DNA of 64,000 bases from Bacteroidales bacterium (GCA_021647205.1 JAKIVD010000001.1:186001-250000); one strand, 5' to 3'. Shown: positions 35,642-45,154, numbered from the stretch's first letter. Notes: a model not told the origin generated them from the letters alone. Program-made: numbers and translations.

Positions 35642-35649
35642 TACTTTTG
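35642..35649 (+). promoter_or_regulatory. -7 element TACTTTTG of fbp
   Basis: A perfect match 32 bases before the ATG at 35681. It overlaps the 5' end of a longer frame and rejects it. Confidence 0.65.
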
Positions 35650-35680
35650 CGCGGTTCTAATTCATACCCAAAACCTCAGG

Positions 35681-37663
35681 ATGGAAAAATTCAACGACAA
35701 ACTTTACGCCAGCAAAGACCTGGAAAAACAAATCAAATACCTGAACTTACTTTCAGATAAATTCCCAAATGTCCAATCTGCCAGTTCAGAAGTCATTAAC
35801 TTATCGGCCATTTTAAACCTGCCCAAAGGGACAGAGCATTTTTTAACCGACATCCACGGCGAATACGAAACTTTCAGCCATGTGCTGGCCAACGCCTCCG
35901 GCGTGGTCAAACGGAAAATTGACGATGTTTTTGGCAAGACTTTGCGGCAAAAAGAAAAAAACGCCCTGGCTACATTGATTTACTATCCGAAAGAAAAACT
36001 GGGCTACATCCTTAAAAACGAAGAAGACCCCAACGAATGGTTTGCCATCACACTACAAAGACTGGCGCAGGTGGCCCGTGCGGCTGCCTCAAAATACACC
36101 CGCTCCAAGGTCAGGAAAGCCATGCCAAAGGACTTTGCCTACATTATTGACGAACTGCTGAACGAGAGTGGCGAAGACAAAGAAGAATATTTCGAGGCCA
36201 TCCTCAACACCATTATTAATATCGACCGGGCGGAATCTTTCATCATAGCCATTTGTAAATTCATCCAGCGCCTGCTGATTGACCGCTTGCACATCATCGG
36301 CGATATTTTCGACCGTGGGCCTTATGCTGACAAAGTGATGGACCGGCTGATAGATTATCATTCGGTTGACATCCAGTGGGGAAACCACGACATCATCTGG
36401 ATGGGGGCCGCTTCGGGAAACCTGGCGCTAATCGCCAATGTCATCCGTATTTCGCTGCGCTACAACAACCTCGACACCCTGGAAGATGCTTACGGAATCA
36501 ATATGCTTCCGCTGGCCACTTTTGCCATGGAACAATACAAAAACGATCCCTGCGAACGTTTTCTGCCCAAAGCCGACATCGAAGGCAAAGAACTGGAAAT
36601 GCTCAAACAAATGCACAAGGCCATCGCTGTGATCCAGCTGAAGCTTGAAGGACAGACGGTCCAGCGCAACCCGCACTTTAATATGGACGACCGTCTGCTG
36701 CTGGACAAAGTTGACCTGAAAAAAGGAGTGCTTACCATCGATGGCACAAAACATGAACTGCTCGATAAAAACTTTCCGACAATCAACAGCACCGACCCGC
36801 ACAAACTCTCCAAAGGTGAACAAGAGGTCATGGACAAGCTCAGGGCCAGTTTCAGGAACAGCAAACGCCTGCAACAGCACATCGAGTTTTTGTACACCAA
36901 TGGCAGCATGTACCTCACCTACAATTCAAACTTGTTGTACCACGGTTGCATCCCCCTGAATGCCAAAGGGGAGTTTGAGCACTTTGAAATCGAAGGAAAA
37001 TCCTATAAAGGAAAAGAACTGTGCGACCATTTTGAGCGTGTTGCACGTAAAGGCTACTATCATCGCTACACTTCGCACGGTAATGACAACCTGCTCGATT
37101 ACAGTTGGTATTTGTGGTGCGGCCCGCTTTCCCCCCTGTTTGGGAAACAGCGGATGACAACCTTCGAAAGGTATTTTGTGGCCGACAAAACCACACACAC
37201 CGAAGAACGCAACCCCTACTATTCGCTGGCCTTTAAGGAAGAAAAATATTGCAACCTGATCCTGAAAGAATTCGGGCTTGAACCAAAACACTCCCACATT
37301 GTGAACGGGCATGTCCCCGTGAAAGTAAAAAAAGGGGAAAGCCCCATTAAAGCAAATGGCAAGCTGTTTGTCATTGATGGAGGCATGTCCATTCCCTACC
37401 AGGCGGTTACCGGTGTTTCGGGCTACACGCTTATTTACAATTCGTTCGGGCTTGTGCTGGTGGAACACAAAGCTTTCGACTCAAAACAAACGGCCATCGA
37501 AAAAGAAAAAGATATTATCTCGAACCGTATTTTTATCGAGACCAATGCCAACAGGAAAAGGGTGAACGACACCGATGTGGGCAAAGAAATACAAGGCCAG
37601 ATTGACGACCTGAAAATGCTGCTGGCCGCATACAGAAAAGGAGTGATTAAAGAGCGGATGTAA
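35681..37663 (+). CDS. fbp: Fructose-1,6-bisphosphatase class III
   Basis: A 660-residue calcineurin-type phosphatase of the Bacteroidota/Firmicutes class III group, dephosphorylating fructose-1,6-bisphosphate in gluconeogenesis. Metallophosphatase motifs are visible: TDIHGEYE (residues 56-63), GDIFDRGP (about 206-213), WGNHDIIWMGA (about 231-241) and NGHVPVKVKKGESP near the end. The length is characteristic of this class and much longer than the class I enzyme. The start at 35681 follows the promoter at 35642. It is followed by an aspartate kinase 126 bases downstream. Confidence 0.95.
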   Translation: MEKFNDKLYASKDLEKQIKYLNLLSDKFPNVQSASSEVINLSAILNLPKGTEHFLTDIHGEYETFSHVLANASGVVKRKIDDVFGKTLRQKEKNALATLIYYPKEKLGYILKNEEDPNEWFAITLQRLAQVARAAASKYTRSKVRKAMPKDFAYIIDELLNESGEDKEEYFEAILNTIINIDRAESFIIAICKFIQRLLIDRLHIIGDIFDRGPYADKVMDRLIDYHSVDIQWGNHDIIWMGAASGNLALIANVIRISLRYNNLDTLEDAYGINMLPLATFAMEQYKNDPCERFLPKADIEGKELEMLKQMHKAIAVIQLKLEGQTVQRNPHFNMDDRLLLDKVDLKKGVLTIDGTKHELLDKNFPTINSTDPHKLSKGEQEVMDKLRASFRNSKRLQQHIEFLYTNGSMYLTYNSNLLYHGCIPLNAKGEFEHFEIEGKSYKGKELCDHFERVARKGYYHRYTSHGNDNLLDYSWYLWCGPLSPLFGKQRMTTFERYFVADKTTHTEERNPYYSLAFKEEKYCNLILKEFGLEPKHSHIVNGHVPVKVKKGESPIKANGKLFVIDGGMSIPYQAVTGVSGYTLIYNSFGLVLVEHKAFDSKQTAIEKEKDIISNRIFIETNANRKRVNDTDVGKEIQGQIDDLKMLLAAYRKGVIKERM

Positions 37664-37789
37664 TTTGGGACTTATAAACGTGAGACCTTCCGGCGTGCGT
37701 AGCCCCTGGAAGAGCCGAAATTAGAACCGGAAAACATGTGACAGAATATTCTTTGAACCTAAACTCAAACCAAAACCCCCATATCAACA

Positions 37790-39073
37790 ATGACAAAAAT
37801 CTTTAAATTCGGTGGTGCGCTGATGAAAGATGCGGCCGGTATTGAAAAAGTCGCTGCTATTGTGGGGGATTTTAACTGCGAACCCTTGGTGGTGGTGGTG
37901 TCGGCATTGGGAAAAACCACCAACAGGCTGGAGGAATTATTGGCACTTTCGTTCCGAAACAAAACCCCTGAACTGCAAATGGCCTTCTTCCGTTTAAAGC
38001 AGTTTCATCTTGAGATTGCGCAAAGATTATTGCCGGAAAATGCACGACAATTGAACCTCGAACTTGAAAATGAGTTTGTTAGTTTGTGGGATGCTCTCCA
38101 TGAGCAGTACAGGGACAAATATGCTGCTTACGACAGCATCGTGGGTTTTGGCGAAGATTTTTCGGGAATTGTTCTCCGGTGCTACCTGCAACATAGGGGA
38201 ATCGGCTTGCAGCGCATCAGCGCGCGCAAACTGATTGTAACCAACAGCAACCACACCGATGCCGCCATCAACTGGGAGTTAACGGAAAATGCCATCCGAA
38301 GCAAGGTGCTCCCTGTCCTTGAAAACAACAAAGTATTATTAACCCAGGGATTTACCGGAGCGGATGAAACCGGTCAACCCACTACCCTGGGCAGGGAAGG
38401 GTCAGATTTTACGGCTGCTGTTTTTGCCCATGTTTTGCAAGCGGCAGAGGTAAGCATCTGGAAAGACGTTCCGGGACTGATGAACTGCGATCCGTGGCGT
38501 TTTGAGCAAGCTGTCAAATTGCCGCAGATTTCTTACCACGAAGCCATCGAACTTGCCTTTTATGGTGCGTCTGTCATCCATCCCAAAACCATTCAGCCAT
38601 TGCAACTGAAAAACATCCCGCTTAAAGTCAGGTCGTTTCACCATCCGGAAAGTACACCTTCGCTCATCACGAACGACACTTCCCACGACAGTGAGGTACA
38701 TAAAATCATCGTAAAAGACAAACAGGTTTTGCTCAGTATCGGTTCGAGAAAGCTGTCGTTTATCGCCGAAGAAAACCTGACCGGGATTTTCAGGGCTTTC
38801 AGTAAAAATAAAATCCACATCAACCTGATGCAGAATTCGGCAGTCAGCTTTTCGGTTTGTTTCAACGAGGACAAGGACAAACTGGAAGCCCTGATGACCG
38901 GCTTAAAAGACGATTACCAGCTGAAGTACAATACCGGCCTTCAATTAATTACCATCCGGCATTACACCGACGAACTCATCGAAACACACACTATCGGTAA
39001 AGAAATATTTCTCGAGCAAAAAAGCCGGGCAACGGTGCAATTGCTTGTGAGAGACAAAAAAATCGGCGAATAA
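37790..39073 (+). CDS. Aspartate kinase (monofunctional, ACT-domain)
   Basis: A 427-residue kinase catalysing the first step of lysine, threonine and methionine synthesis. Aspartokinase features are present: KFGGALMKD at the N terminus, LTQGFTGADETGQPTTLGREGSDFTAA (the catalytic and substrate region), KDVPGLMNCDPW, and ISYHEAIELAFYGASVIHPKT. A C-terminal ACT region follows (SRKLSFIAEENLTGIF). The N-terminal signature is unusual: the normal KFGG(T/S)SV is KFGGALM here, missing the conserved serine, so activity should be checked. Homoserine dehydrogenase is not fused. Confidence 0.85.
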   Translation: MTKIFKFGGALMKDAAGIEKVAAIVGDFNCEPLVVVVSALGKTTNRLEELLALSFRNKTPELQMAFFRLKQFHLEIAQRLLPENARQLNLELENEFVSLWDALHEQYRDKYAAYDSIVGFGEDFSGIVLRCYLQHRGIGLQRISARKLIVTNSNHTDAAINWELTENAIRSKVLPVLENNKVLLTQGFTGADETGQPTTLGREGSDFTAAVFAHVLQAAEVSIWKDVPGLMNCDPWRFEQAVKLPQISYHEAIELAFYGASVIHPKTIQPLQLKNIPLKVRSFHHPESTPSLITNDTSHDSEVHKIIVKDKQVLLSIGSRKLSFIAEENLTGIFRAFSKNKIHINLMQNSAVSFSVCFNEDKDKLEALMTGLKDDYQLKYNTGLQLITIRHYTDELIETHTIGKEIFLEQKSRATVQLLVRDKKIGE

Positions 39074-39161
39074 CCGAATAGTTTTACACTTTGAGAACAT
39101 GATTTATGTCATTTTAACAGCTGTTTAACAGCTAACTAATACTCGTTATTCTTTTTTAAAG

Positions 39162-39169
39162 TAGTTTTG
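39162..39169 (+). promoter_or_regulatory. -7 element TAGTTTTG of the exopolysaccharide locus
   Basis: A TAnnTTTG match with a leader of about 78 bases to the GTG start at 39254. It is the only such match seen upstream of the six-gene cluster. Confidence 0.55.
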
Positions 39170-39253
39170 CAGCCGCTTTGAAAAAACCTTTTTTTCTATT
39201 TCTTTCCGCTACCGGAAATAAATTGTAGATTTAGTTTGTCAAATACTTAAACC

Positions 39254-40777
39254 GTGAAAATAACAAGACTAAACACCTTTTTAGTAACAGCTATGCTTGT
39301 TGTTCTGTTGTCCAGTATGTCCAATATCGTTGCCCAGGAAACCGATACCCTGAGGTGGGCCGAGGCACTGAACTCAGTACATAAATACAACAAATCCGTC
39401 AAACTCCTTCAGCCATATTACAACAACCACAGCAGTGATTTGTACGCGGGATGGCTCTATGCCGGGGCACTGCACAAGGCCAGGAAGTTTAATAAATCGC
39501 AGGAAATATACTCCAGAATGCTCAGGATGTTTCCCGAAAATGATGACCTGAAACTGGATTTTGCCAACAAACTCGCAGAGGCCGGCGCATTCGACGAAGC
39601 TGCAAATCAATTGAGTGAGATGAGTGATTCGCTACCGGAGGAGTATGTATTTGCCGTTCAGAAAACAAGAGCTAAAATATTTTTCTGGCAGGGCGAATAC
39701 GATAAGGCACTGGCCGGGATTGAGCAGGCATTGACCATGTACAGCAACGACCCGGAAACAATTAACCTGAAAAAAGACATCGACTTTGCCCGCAGTAACT
39801 GGTTGATTGTTGATGCGAAATACTCTGAAGATGATCAACCGTTAAAAATAATAACACCCTCTGTCGAAACCATATTTTATCATAACACAAAATTATCGGG
39901 GGGGGTGAACTTGAGTTCGCCTGTTTTTTCCAGAACAAACGGACTTTATTCAAGTCAGTGGCTGAACGGTTTTGTCCAGCTGCAGTTTTTGCGCCCGAAA
40001 ATTGGCATCAGGTTAAATGCAGGGGCGATAAAATTCCCTTCGTTTGATTATGACTGGACAGCGGCCCTGCATATCGATAAAACACTGTTGAAGCACATGA
40101 AACTCGGCTTAGTTGCAGAACGGAAACCTTATCTTGCAACCGAAGCAGCCATCGACAAGAAAGTGATGCAGACCGCATTTAGCGCTTATCTGCAATGGAG
40201 CAACCCGAATGGCTGGATGGGAACGGCCTCTTATGACCTTAACAGTTTCCCTGATTTTGACAACAAGTATTTTACCGTAAGTGCCTGGCTGGTAACACCC
40301 GAGCTAAAGGCATCGGTCTTTCGCTTCAGGATTGGTTATGGGTTTAATTACAGCGATAGCGATAAAGACACCTTTGTCGCCAAAGAGTCCTTGGCTGACA
40401 TTCTGGATAACTGGGACAGCACAACAGTAGTAGATGGCGTTTACGATCCGTTTTTCTCGCCCAATGAGCAAGCGGTCCATTCTGCCATCCTGATGATCTC
40501 GATACTGCCAACGAAAGATTTAAACATATCATTAAATACAAATTACGGTTTTCTGGCTACCGCAAAAACCCCCTATCTGTTTCTCAGTAAGAAAAACAGC
40601 GGAAAGGTTTATATTGACAGGAAGTTCTACGACGACAGCTATCACCCGATACAAATTGATGGCAAAATCTCCTATCAGATATCTGCTACGTTTGGTATTA
40701 CCGGATATTATACTTATCAGCGAACAAACTTTTATGCAATCAATTTATTTGGCTTAACAGCAATACTCCATTTTTAG
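39254..40777 (+). CDS. TPR / outer-membrane beta-barrel exopolysaccharide exporter
   Basis: A 507-residue protein with a GTG start, a signal peptide (to about residue 28, IVAQ), about four TPR-like helical hairpins (residues 40-170, for example LYAGWLYAGALHKARKFNKSQ and DKALAGIEQALTMYSNDPETI) and a C-terminal beta-barrel ending in aromatic GLTAILHF. TPR plus outer-membrane barrel is the plan of BcsC, PgaA and AlgK/AlgE-type exporters, which carry a nascent polysaccharide across the periplasm and outer membrane. The next gene, a membrane GT2 synthase, begins at the very next base, so the two are tightly coupled. The exact family is not recognised. Confidence 0.75.
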   Translation: MKITRLNTFLVTAMLVVLLSSMSNIVAQETDTLRWAEALNSVHKYNKSVKLLQPYYNNHSSDLYAGWLYAGALHKARKFNKSQEIYSRMLRMFPENDDLKLDFANKLAEAGAFDEAANQLSEMSDSLPEEYVFAVQKTRAKIFFWQGEYDKALAGIEQALTMYSNDPETINLKKDIDFARSNWLIVDAKYSEDDQPLKIITPSVETIFYHNTKLSGGVNLSSPVFSRTNGLYSSQWLNGFVQLQFLRPKIGIRLNAGAIKFPSFDYDWTAALHIDKTLLKHMKLGLVAERKPYLATEAAIDKKVMQTAFSAYLQWSNPNGWMGTASYDLNSFPDFDNKYFTVSAWLVTPELKASVFRFRIGYGFNYSDSDKDTFVAKESLADILDNWDSTTVVDGVYDPFFSPNEQAVHSAILMISILPTKDLNISLNTNYGFLATAKTPYLFLSKKNSGKVYIDRKFYDDSYHPIQIDGKISYQISATFGITGYYTYQRTNFYAINLFGLTAILHF

Positions 40778-42388
40778 ATGAACCAACCGTCTTCGAAAAA
40801 TATGTGGCAGTTCCGTCAGTCGCGGGATATAAACAATATCGACAGGTTTGTTTTGCTGATACTATTCTTCGGGGGAATAATAAGTATTGCTATCCTGGCA
40901 GAATGGTGGTTTCGTGGGGAACACATTGTTAATTTTCCATTGTTTGTGATCTTGAGCACTTTTTTTTGGTATGGGATATTTCGCATTATTTTGATCTGGA
41001 TTAACTACCTCAGGATAAAAAAACCGGAAAGCGTCCCGGCGCCAAAAGAAGGTTTAAGCGTCGCCATTTTCACAACCAGCGCGCCCGGCGAACCGGTATC
41101 CATGTTTGAGAAAACCCTCGCCGCACTCAAAAATGTAACTTACCCGCACACCACTTACTTGCTTGACAGCACACAGGATCAGGCCTTTGTTGATGTGGCG
41201 GAAAAACATGGTGCCGTTTACCTCGATTTAAGCAACCTCCCCGGCGCAAAAGCCGGAAAGGTAAATAAGGCACTGGAACTTACTGATGAAGAGTTTATCT
41301 TAATACTGGACCCCGATCATATTGCATTCCCCAATTTCCTCGACCAAACACTTGGTTTTTTCGAAGACGGGAAAGTAGGCTTTGTCCAGGTTTCACAAGG
41401 ATATTACAACCAGTACCGATCGTTTACTGCGGCAGGTGCTGCGGAGCAAACCTACACTTTTTACGGCCCCACCCAAATGGGGTTGTTTGGTTACGAAAGC
41501 AGTGTGGCCATCGGTGCCAATTGTACGTTCAGAAGAAAAGCCCTCGAAAGCATTGGCGGGCATGCAGTGGCCCTTGCCGAGGACCTCGTTACCTCAATGC
41601 GCATCCACGCTGCCGGGTGGAAATCTGTTTATAATCCGGTAATCGTAAACCGGGGCCTGGTGCCGGAAGAATTTGGCTCATTTGCCAAACAACAACTAAA
41701 ATGGTCGCGCGGGGTGTTTGAAGTGCTGTTTGTGGAGCTGCCAAAACTTTTTAAAAAGTTTACTTTCTGGCAAAAGTTTTCTTACAGCGCCATTGCTTTT
41801 TATTACCTGACGGGAATGATGACCTTGTTTTTTATCCTCATTCCCCCACTTTACTTTTTTACAGGGATAATACCCGCCAATATGGATTTCACGGAATTTC
41901 TTATCAGGGGATCGAATGTCGCCTTCATTGCCTTGCTTGTTTACCTGTACGTTCAAAAGTTTTTAGTCCACCCTGAAACAGAAAGAGGGTTTCACTGGCG
42001 TGGGATGATACTTAAATACTCCCTCTGGCCGGTGTATTTTCTTGGCTTTGTGCTGGCACTGCTCAATTACAAAATCCCGTACATCCCAACAGCGAAAAAA
42101 GCCGTTATCGGAAGTGTAACACCTTTTGCACGCCCGCTTATCTGGTACAATATCTTATTTTTAATTTCAGTTGTCATGGTATTTATCGACAGGAGGTACT
42201 TTGTTCCGGAAAGCGAATTGATTTTTACTTCAACAAGAACATGGGGGATGCTGGGGTTTTCGATGTTGGCATTTATTCAATCGATGGGCGGTATATTTGC
42301 TGCCTGGGGAGCCATGCGCCTGAAAGAAGAAAACCCCTGGGAAAAAATTGACGTTAACCATATTATCACAAAAAAAACTAAAAAATGA
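40778..42388 (+). CDS. Membrane GT2 polysaccharide synthase (cellulose synthase-like)
   Basis: A 536-residue inner-membrane processive glycosyltransferase. Two N-terminal membrane helices (about 22-42 and 50-75) precede a GT-A catalytic domain, followed by about five to six membrane helices. Catalytic motifs: Asp130 in LLDSTQD, DPD at 178-180, AED at 267-269 (TED position), and QQLKW at 305-309 (QxxRW position with Lys replacing Arg). There is no C-terminal PilZ domain, so direct cyclic-di-GMP activation is not expected. The preceding gene likely exports its product. Its stop overlaps the next gene's ATG by 4 bases. The sugar is unknown. Confidence 0.82.
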   Translation: MNQPSSKNMWQFRQSRDINNIDRFVLLILFFGGIISIAILAEWWFRGEHIVNFPLFVILSTFFWYGIFRIILIWINYLRIKKPESVPAPKEGLSVAIFTTSAPGEPVSMFEKTLAALKNVTYPHTTYLLDSTQDQAFVDVAEKHGAVYLDLSNLPGAKAGKVNKALELTDEEFILILDPDHIAFPNFLDQTLGFFEDGKVGFVQVSQGYYNQYRSFTAAGAAEQTYTFYGPTQMGLFGYESSVAIGANCTFRRKALESIGGHAVALAEDLVTSMRIHAAGWKSVYNPVIVNRGLVPEEFGSFAKQQLKWSRGVFEVLFVELPKLFKKFTFWQKFSYSAIAFYYLTGMMTLFFILIPPLYFFTGIIPANMDFTEFLIRGSNVAFIALLVYLYVQKFLVHPETERGFHWRGMILKYSLWPVYFLGFVLALLNYKIPYIPTAKKAVIGSVTPFARPLIWYNILFLISVVMVFIDRRYFVPESELIFTSTRTWGMLGFSMLAFIQSMGGIFAAWGAMRLKEENPWEKIDVNHIITKKTKK

Positions 42389-43167
42389 AAACATTGCTTT
42401 TAGCCGGGGGCTTTGGCACACGCCTTAGCGAAGAAACGGAAAGTAAACCCAAACCAATGATCACAATCGGTGGTAAACCCATCTTGTGGCACATCATGAA
42501 ATTATATGCACATTACGGTCATACGGAATTCGTTGTATTACTGGGTTACAAAGGGTATGCAATAAAAGAGTATTTTTTAAATTACTTTTACCACCAGAGT
42601 GATTTAACCATAGACATTGGAGCGAACAGCGTCGAAATCCTCAACAACAAATCAGAGGCCTGGAAGATTACTTTGCTCGACACAGGCCTGCACACAATGA
42701 CCGGTGGCCGGATTTTACGGGCAAAAAAAGTGGTTGGAAATGAGCCATTCATGCTCACCTATGGGGATGGTGTTGGTAATGTAGATATTAAAGAACTACT
42801 CGATTTCCATAAAAACCATGGGAAATCGCTCACCATGACAGCCGTTCAGCCAGAAGGCAGGTTCGGTGGTGTCGGCTTTGCCAAAGACGACATGAAAGTG
42901 GAACATTTTATGGAAAAGCCGGTAGGCGACGGGGGCTGGATAAATGCCGGTTTCTTTGTTTGCGAGCCCAAAGTTTTTGATTACATCAAAGATGGCGACA
43001 GTACGGTTTTTGAACGCGCGCCACTGGAAAACCTTGCCCAAAACGGAGAATTATATGCTTTTAAACATGGCGGTTTCTGGAAACCGATGGATACCCTGAG
43101 GGACAATGTACAACTAAACCAAATGTGGGAAGAAAAGAAGGCTTTATGGAAGATATGGAAAGATTAG
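42385..43167 (+). CDS. rfbF: Glucose-1-phosphate cytidylyltransferase
   Basis: A 260-residue nucleotidyltransferase making CDP-glucose from CTP and glucose-1-phosphate. The nucleotide loop LLLAGGFGTRLSEET (residues 4-18) is followed by KPKPMITIGGKPILWHIM. LTYGDGVGNVDIKELLDFHK provides the catalytic acidic residues, and WINAGFFVCEPKVF completes the family pattern. CDP-glucose is the entry to CDP-deoxysugars. The start overlaps the synthase stop (ATGA). It is followed by an rfbG whose start lies inside its 3' end. Confidence 0.93.
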   Translation: MKTLLLAGGFGTRLSEETESKPKPMITIGGKPILWHIMKLYAHYGHTEFVVLLGYKGYAIKEYFLNYFYHQSDLTIDIGANSVEILNNKSEAWKITLLDTGLHTMTGGRILRAKKVVGNEPFMLTYGDGVGNVDIKELLDFHKNHGKSLTMTAVQPEGRFGGVGFAKDDMKVEHFMEKPVGDGGWINAGFFVCEPKVFDYIKDGDSTVFERAPLENLAQNGELYAFKHGGFWKPMDTLRDNVQLNQMWEEKKALWKIWKD

Positions 43168-44261
43168 GTTCGCTTTTTGGCGGAATTTACAAAGGCAGGA
43201 AAGTACTGCTTACAGGGCACACCGGCTTTAAAGGGTCGTGGCTGGGTTTGTGGTTGAAAATGATGGGCGCCGATGTTTACGGTTATGCCCTCGAACCGGT
43301 GAGCAACCCCAGTCACTACGGCTTGTTACATTCCGAAATGGAGGAGCTGAAGGCTGACCTGCGGGATTTGGACAAGCTGAAAGCCTTTGTGAACAGGGTG
43401 CAGCCCGAAATTGTTTTTCACCTCGCCGCACAGGCGCTAGTACGTGCATCTTACGATGATCCTGTCGGGACGATTTCAACAAATGTCATGGGCACACTCC
43501 ACGTTTTTGAAGCCTGCCGGGCTACGGATTCGGTCAAAACAATCATCAACGTAACCAGCGATAAATGCTATGAAAATGAGGACTGGATCTGGGGTTACCG
43601 CGAAAACGACCGGATGGGTGGCTACGACCCTTACAGCGCTTCGAAAGGCATGTCGGAATTGCTGACAGCCTCTTATCGAAATTCCTATTTCAATTTAAAG
43701 GAGTACGGCAAATCGCATCATGTCCTGCTGGGAAGTGTTCGTGCCGGAAATGTCATTGGCGGTGGCGACTGGGCACAGGACAGGTTGATCCCCGATATGG
43801 TTAAAGCGGCCGGCTCGGGTTCGGTTGTTGAAATCCGGAACCCAATGGCCACCCGCCCGTGGCAGCACGTTCTGGAGCCACTGAGCGGATACCTGATGTT
43901 GGGCTGGAAATTACTGGAAGGTAAAAAAGAATTCGCCGACGGATGGAACTTCGGCCCGGAGATGGGCAGCAACTTGTCCGTCGGAGAGATTACCACCCTT
44001 TCAAAAAATGTTTGGGATGCCATTAAAATTTCAATTGGCAACAACAAGTCGGAACACCACGAAGCCAACCTGCTGATGCTCGATTGCTCCAAAGCAAATA
44101 AAATACTGAAGTGGAAACCCGTCTGGAAAATTGAGGTTACCATTCAAAAAACCATCGGATGGTACATGGCTTACTATAACGAAAACAAGCTGAATACCGT
44201 GGCAGACATACTGGTTTTTATCGAAGATGCAAAAACATTAAAAATGCAATGGGCAGGATAG
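43146..44261 (+). CDS. rfbG: CDP-glucose 4,6-dehydratase
   Basis: A 371-residue extended short-chain dehydrogenase that turns CDP-glucose into CDP-4-keto-6-deoxyglucose. The NAD motif TGHTGFKGSWLGLWL lies near residue 24; NVTSDKCYENEDW and YDPYSASKGMSE carry the catalytic Thr/Ser and the Tyr-x-x-x-Lys pair. The start is ambiguous: 43146 (overlapping rfbF by 22 bases) fits the family N terminus and has AAGAAGG upstream; 43155 is an alternative and 43125 is too long. The product feeds the following epimerase/reductase. Confidence 0.93.
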   Translation: MEDMERLGSLFGGIYKGRKVLLTGHTGFKGSWLGLWLKMMGADVYGYALEPVSNPSHYGLLHSEMEELKADLRDLDKLKAFVNRVQPEIVFHLAAQALVRASYDDPVGTISTNVMGTLHVFEACRATDSVKTIINVTSDKCYENEDWIWGYRENDRMGGYDPYSASKGMSELLTASYRNSYFNLKEYGKSHHVLLGSVRAGNVIGGGDWAQDRLIPDMVKAAGSGSVVEIRNPMATRPWQHVLEPLSGYLMLGWKLLEGKKEFADGWNFGPEMGSNLSVGEITTLSKNVWDAIKISIGNNKSEHHEANLLMLDCSKANKILKWKPVWKIEVTIQKTIGWYMAYYNENKLNTVADILVFIEDAKTLKMQWAG

Positions 44262-45154
44262 ACTTAAAAGGGACCAGGATCCTGGTAACGGGAGGGAACG
44301 GTTATCTCGGATCGCATCTCGTGTCGGAACTAAAAAAAGAGCAGGCCAGAGTTTTTGTGATGGACAAAGCAAAGATATCTGCTGCTGACGCCTTCAATGT
44401 AGACATTACCAATCGGGATGAAGTAAAACAGGCCATTCAAAAAATCCATCCGGAAGTAGTGTTTCACCTTGCTGCGTCGTTAAACAGGGAAAGAAACTTC
44501 GACCGTTTCGACCAAACGAACAATGTGAACCACAATGGTACATTGAACCTTTTGTTGGCGTTAAAAGGCATTCCTTACCGTAATTTTATTTTTACCAGCA
44601 CCAGCGAAATTTACGGGAGTAACCAGGCACCATTCCATGAGGGACAAATCCCAAGGCCGGCTTCACCCTATTCGTTGACAAAATTGTATGCCGAGAACCT
44701 GATCAGCAATTTTAGCAGCATCTACAATAAAAGGTTTACGATACTCCGCCTGTTTAATTTCTTTGGAAGAAATATGCCTGCCGGATTTTTTATCCCGCAA
44801 ATGATGAAAGCACTAAAAAACGAGGCCGTTTTTGAAATGACGGAAGGTGAACAAAAAAGGGATTTCCTGTATGTGGATGATGTGGTACGGGCAATGATTT
44901 TGAGCGCCGGTTGCGAGGCCGGGCTGAATGAGGTTTTCAATGTTTGCAGCGGCAATGCCGTTTCATTAAAACAACTGGCAACGGAAATGAACAGAAAACT
45001 GCACAGCGGTTGTGAGATAAAATTTGGCGCCCTACCCTACCGCGAAAATGAAGTGTGGGACATGGTGGGCGACAACACCAAAATTAAAAATGCCTTTGGG
45101 TTTACAGTTCAGTACAAGCTGAAAGAAGCGATTGACAAACTAATCGGCAATTAA
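44249..45154 (+). CDS. NAD-dependent epimerase/reductase acting on a CDP-deoxysugar
   Basis: A 301-residue extended SDR. The N-terminal NAD(P) motif is VTGGNGYLGSHLV (about residues 13-25), the Tyr-x-x-x-Lys pair lies in PYSLTKLYAEN, and the Ser/Thr in FTSTSEIYG. It resembles RfbJ-type CDP-abequose synthases and other reductases/epimerases that finish CDP-deoxyhexoses. It overlaps rfbG by 13 bases. Because no dehydrase pair (ddhC/ddhD, rfbH) is present, a 3,6-dideoxy sugar is unlikely unless encoded elsewhere; the product is more likely a CDP-6-deoxyhexose. The exact stereochemistry is unknown. Confidence 0.75.
   Translation: MGRIDLKGTRILVTGGNGYLGSHLVSELKKEQARVFVMDKAKISAADAFNVDITNRDEVKQAIQKIHPEVVFHLAASLNRERNFDRFDQTNNVNHNGTLNLLLALKGIPYRNFIFTSTSEIYGSNQAPFHEGQIPRPASPYSLTKLYAENLISNFSSIYNKRFTILRLFNFFGRNMPAGFFIPQMMKALKNEAVFEMTEGEQKRDFLYVDDVVRAMILSAGCEAGLNEVFNVCSGNAVSLKQLATEMNRKLHSGCEIKFGALPYRENEVWDMVGDNTKIKNAFGFTVQYKLKEAIDKLIGN

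Noticed and set aside
40778-42388. Cellulose synthase BcsA as exact identity
   Set aside because: No PilZ domain, QxxKW variant, and no bcsB gene; only the GT2 synthase superfamily is supported.
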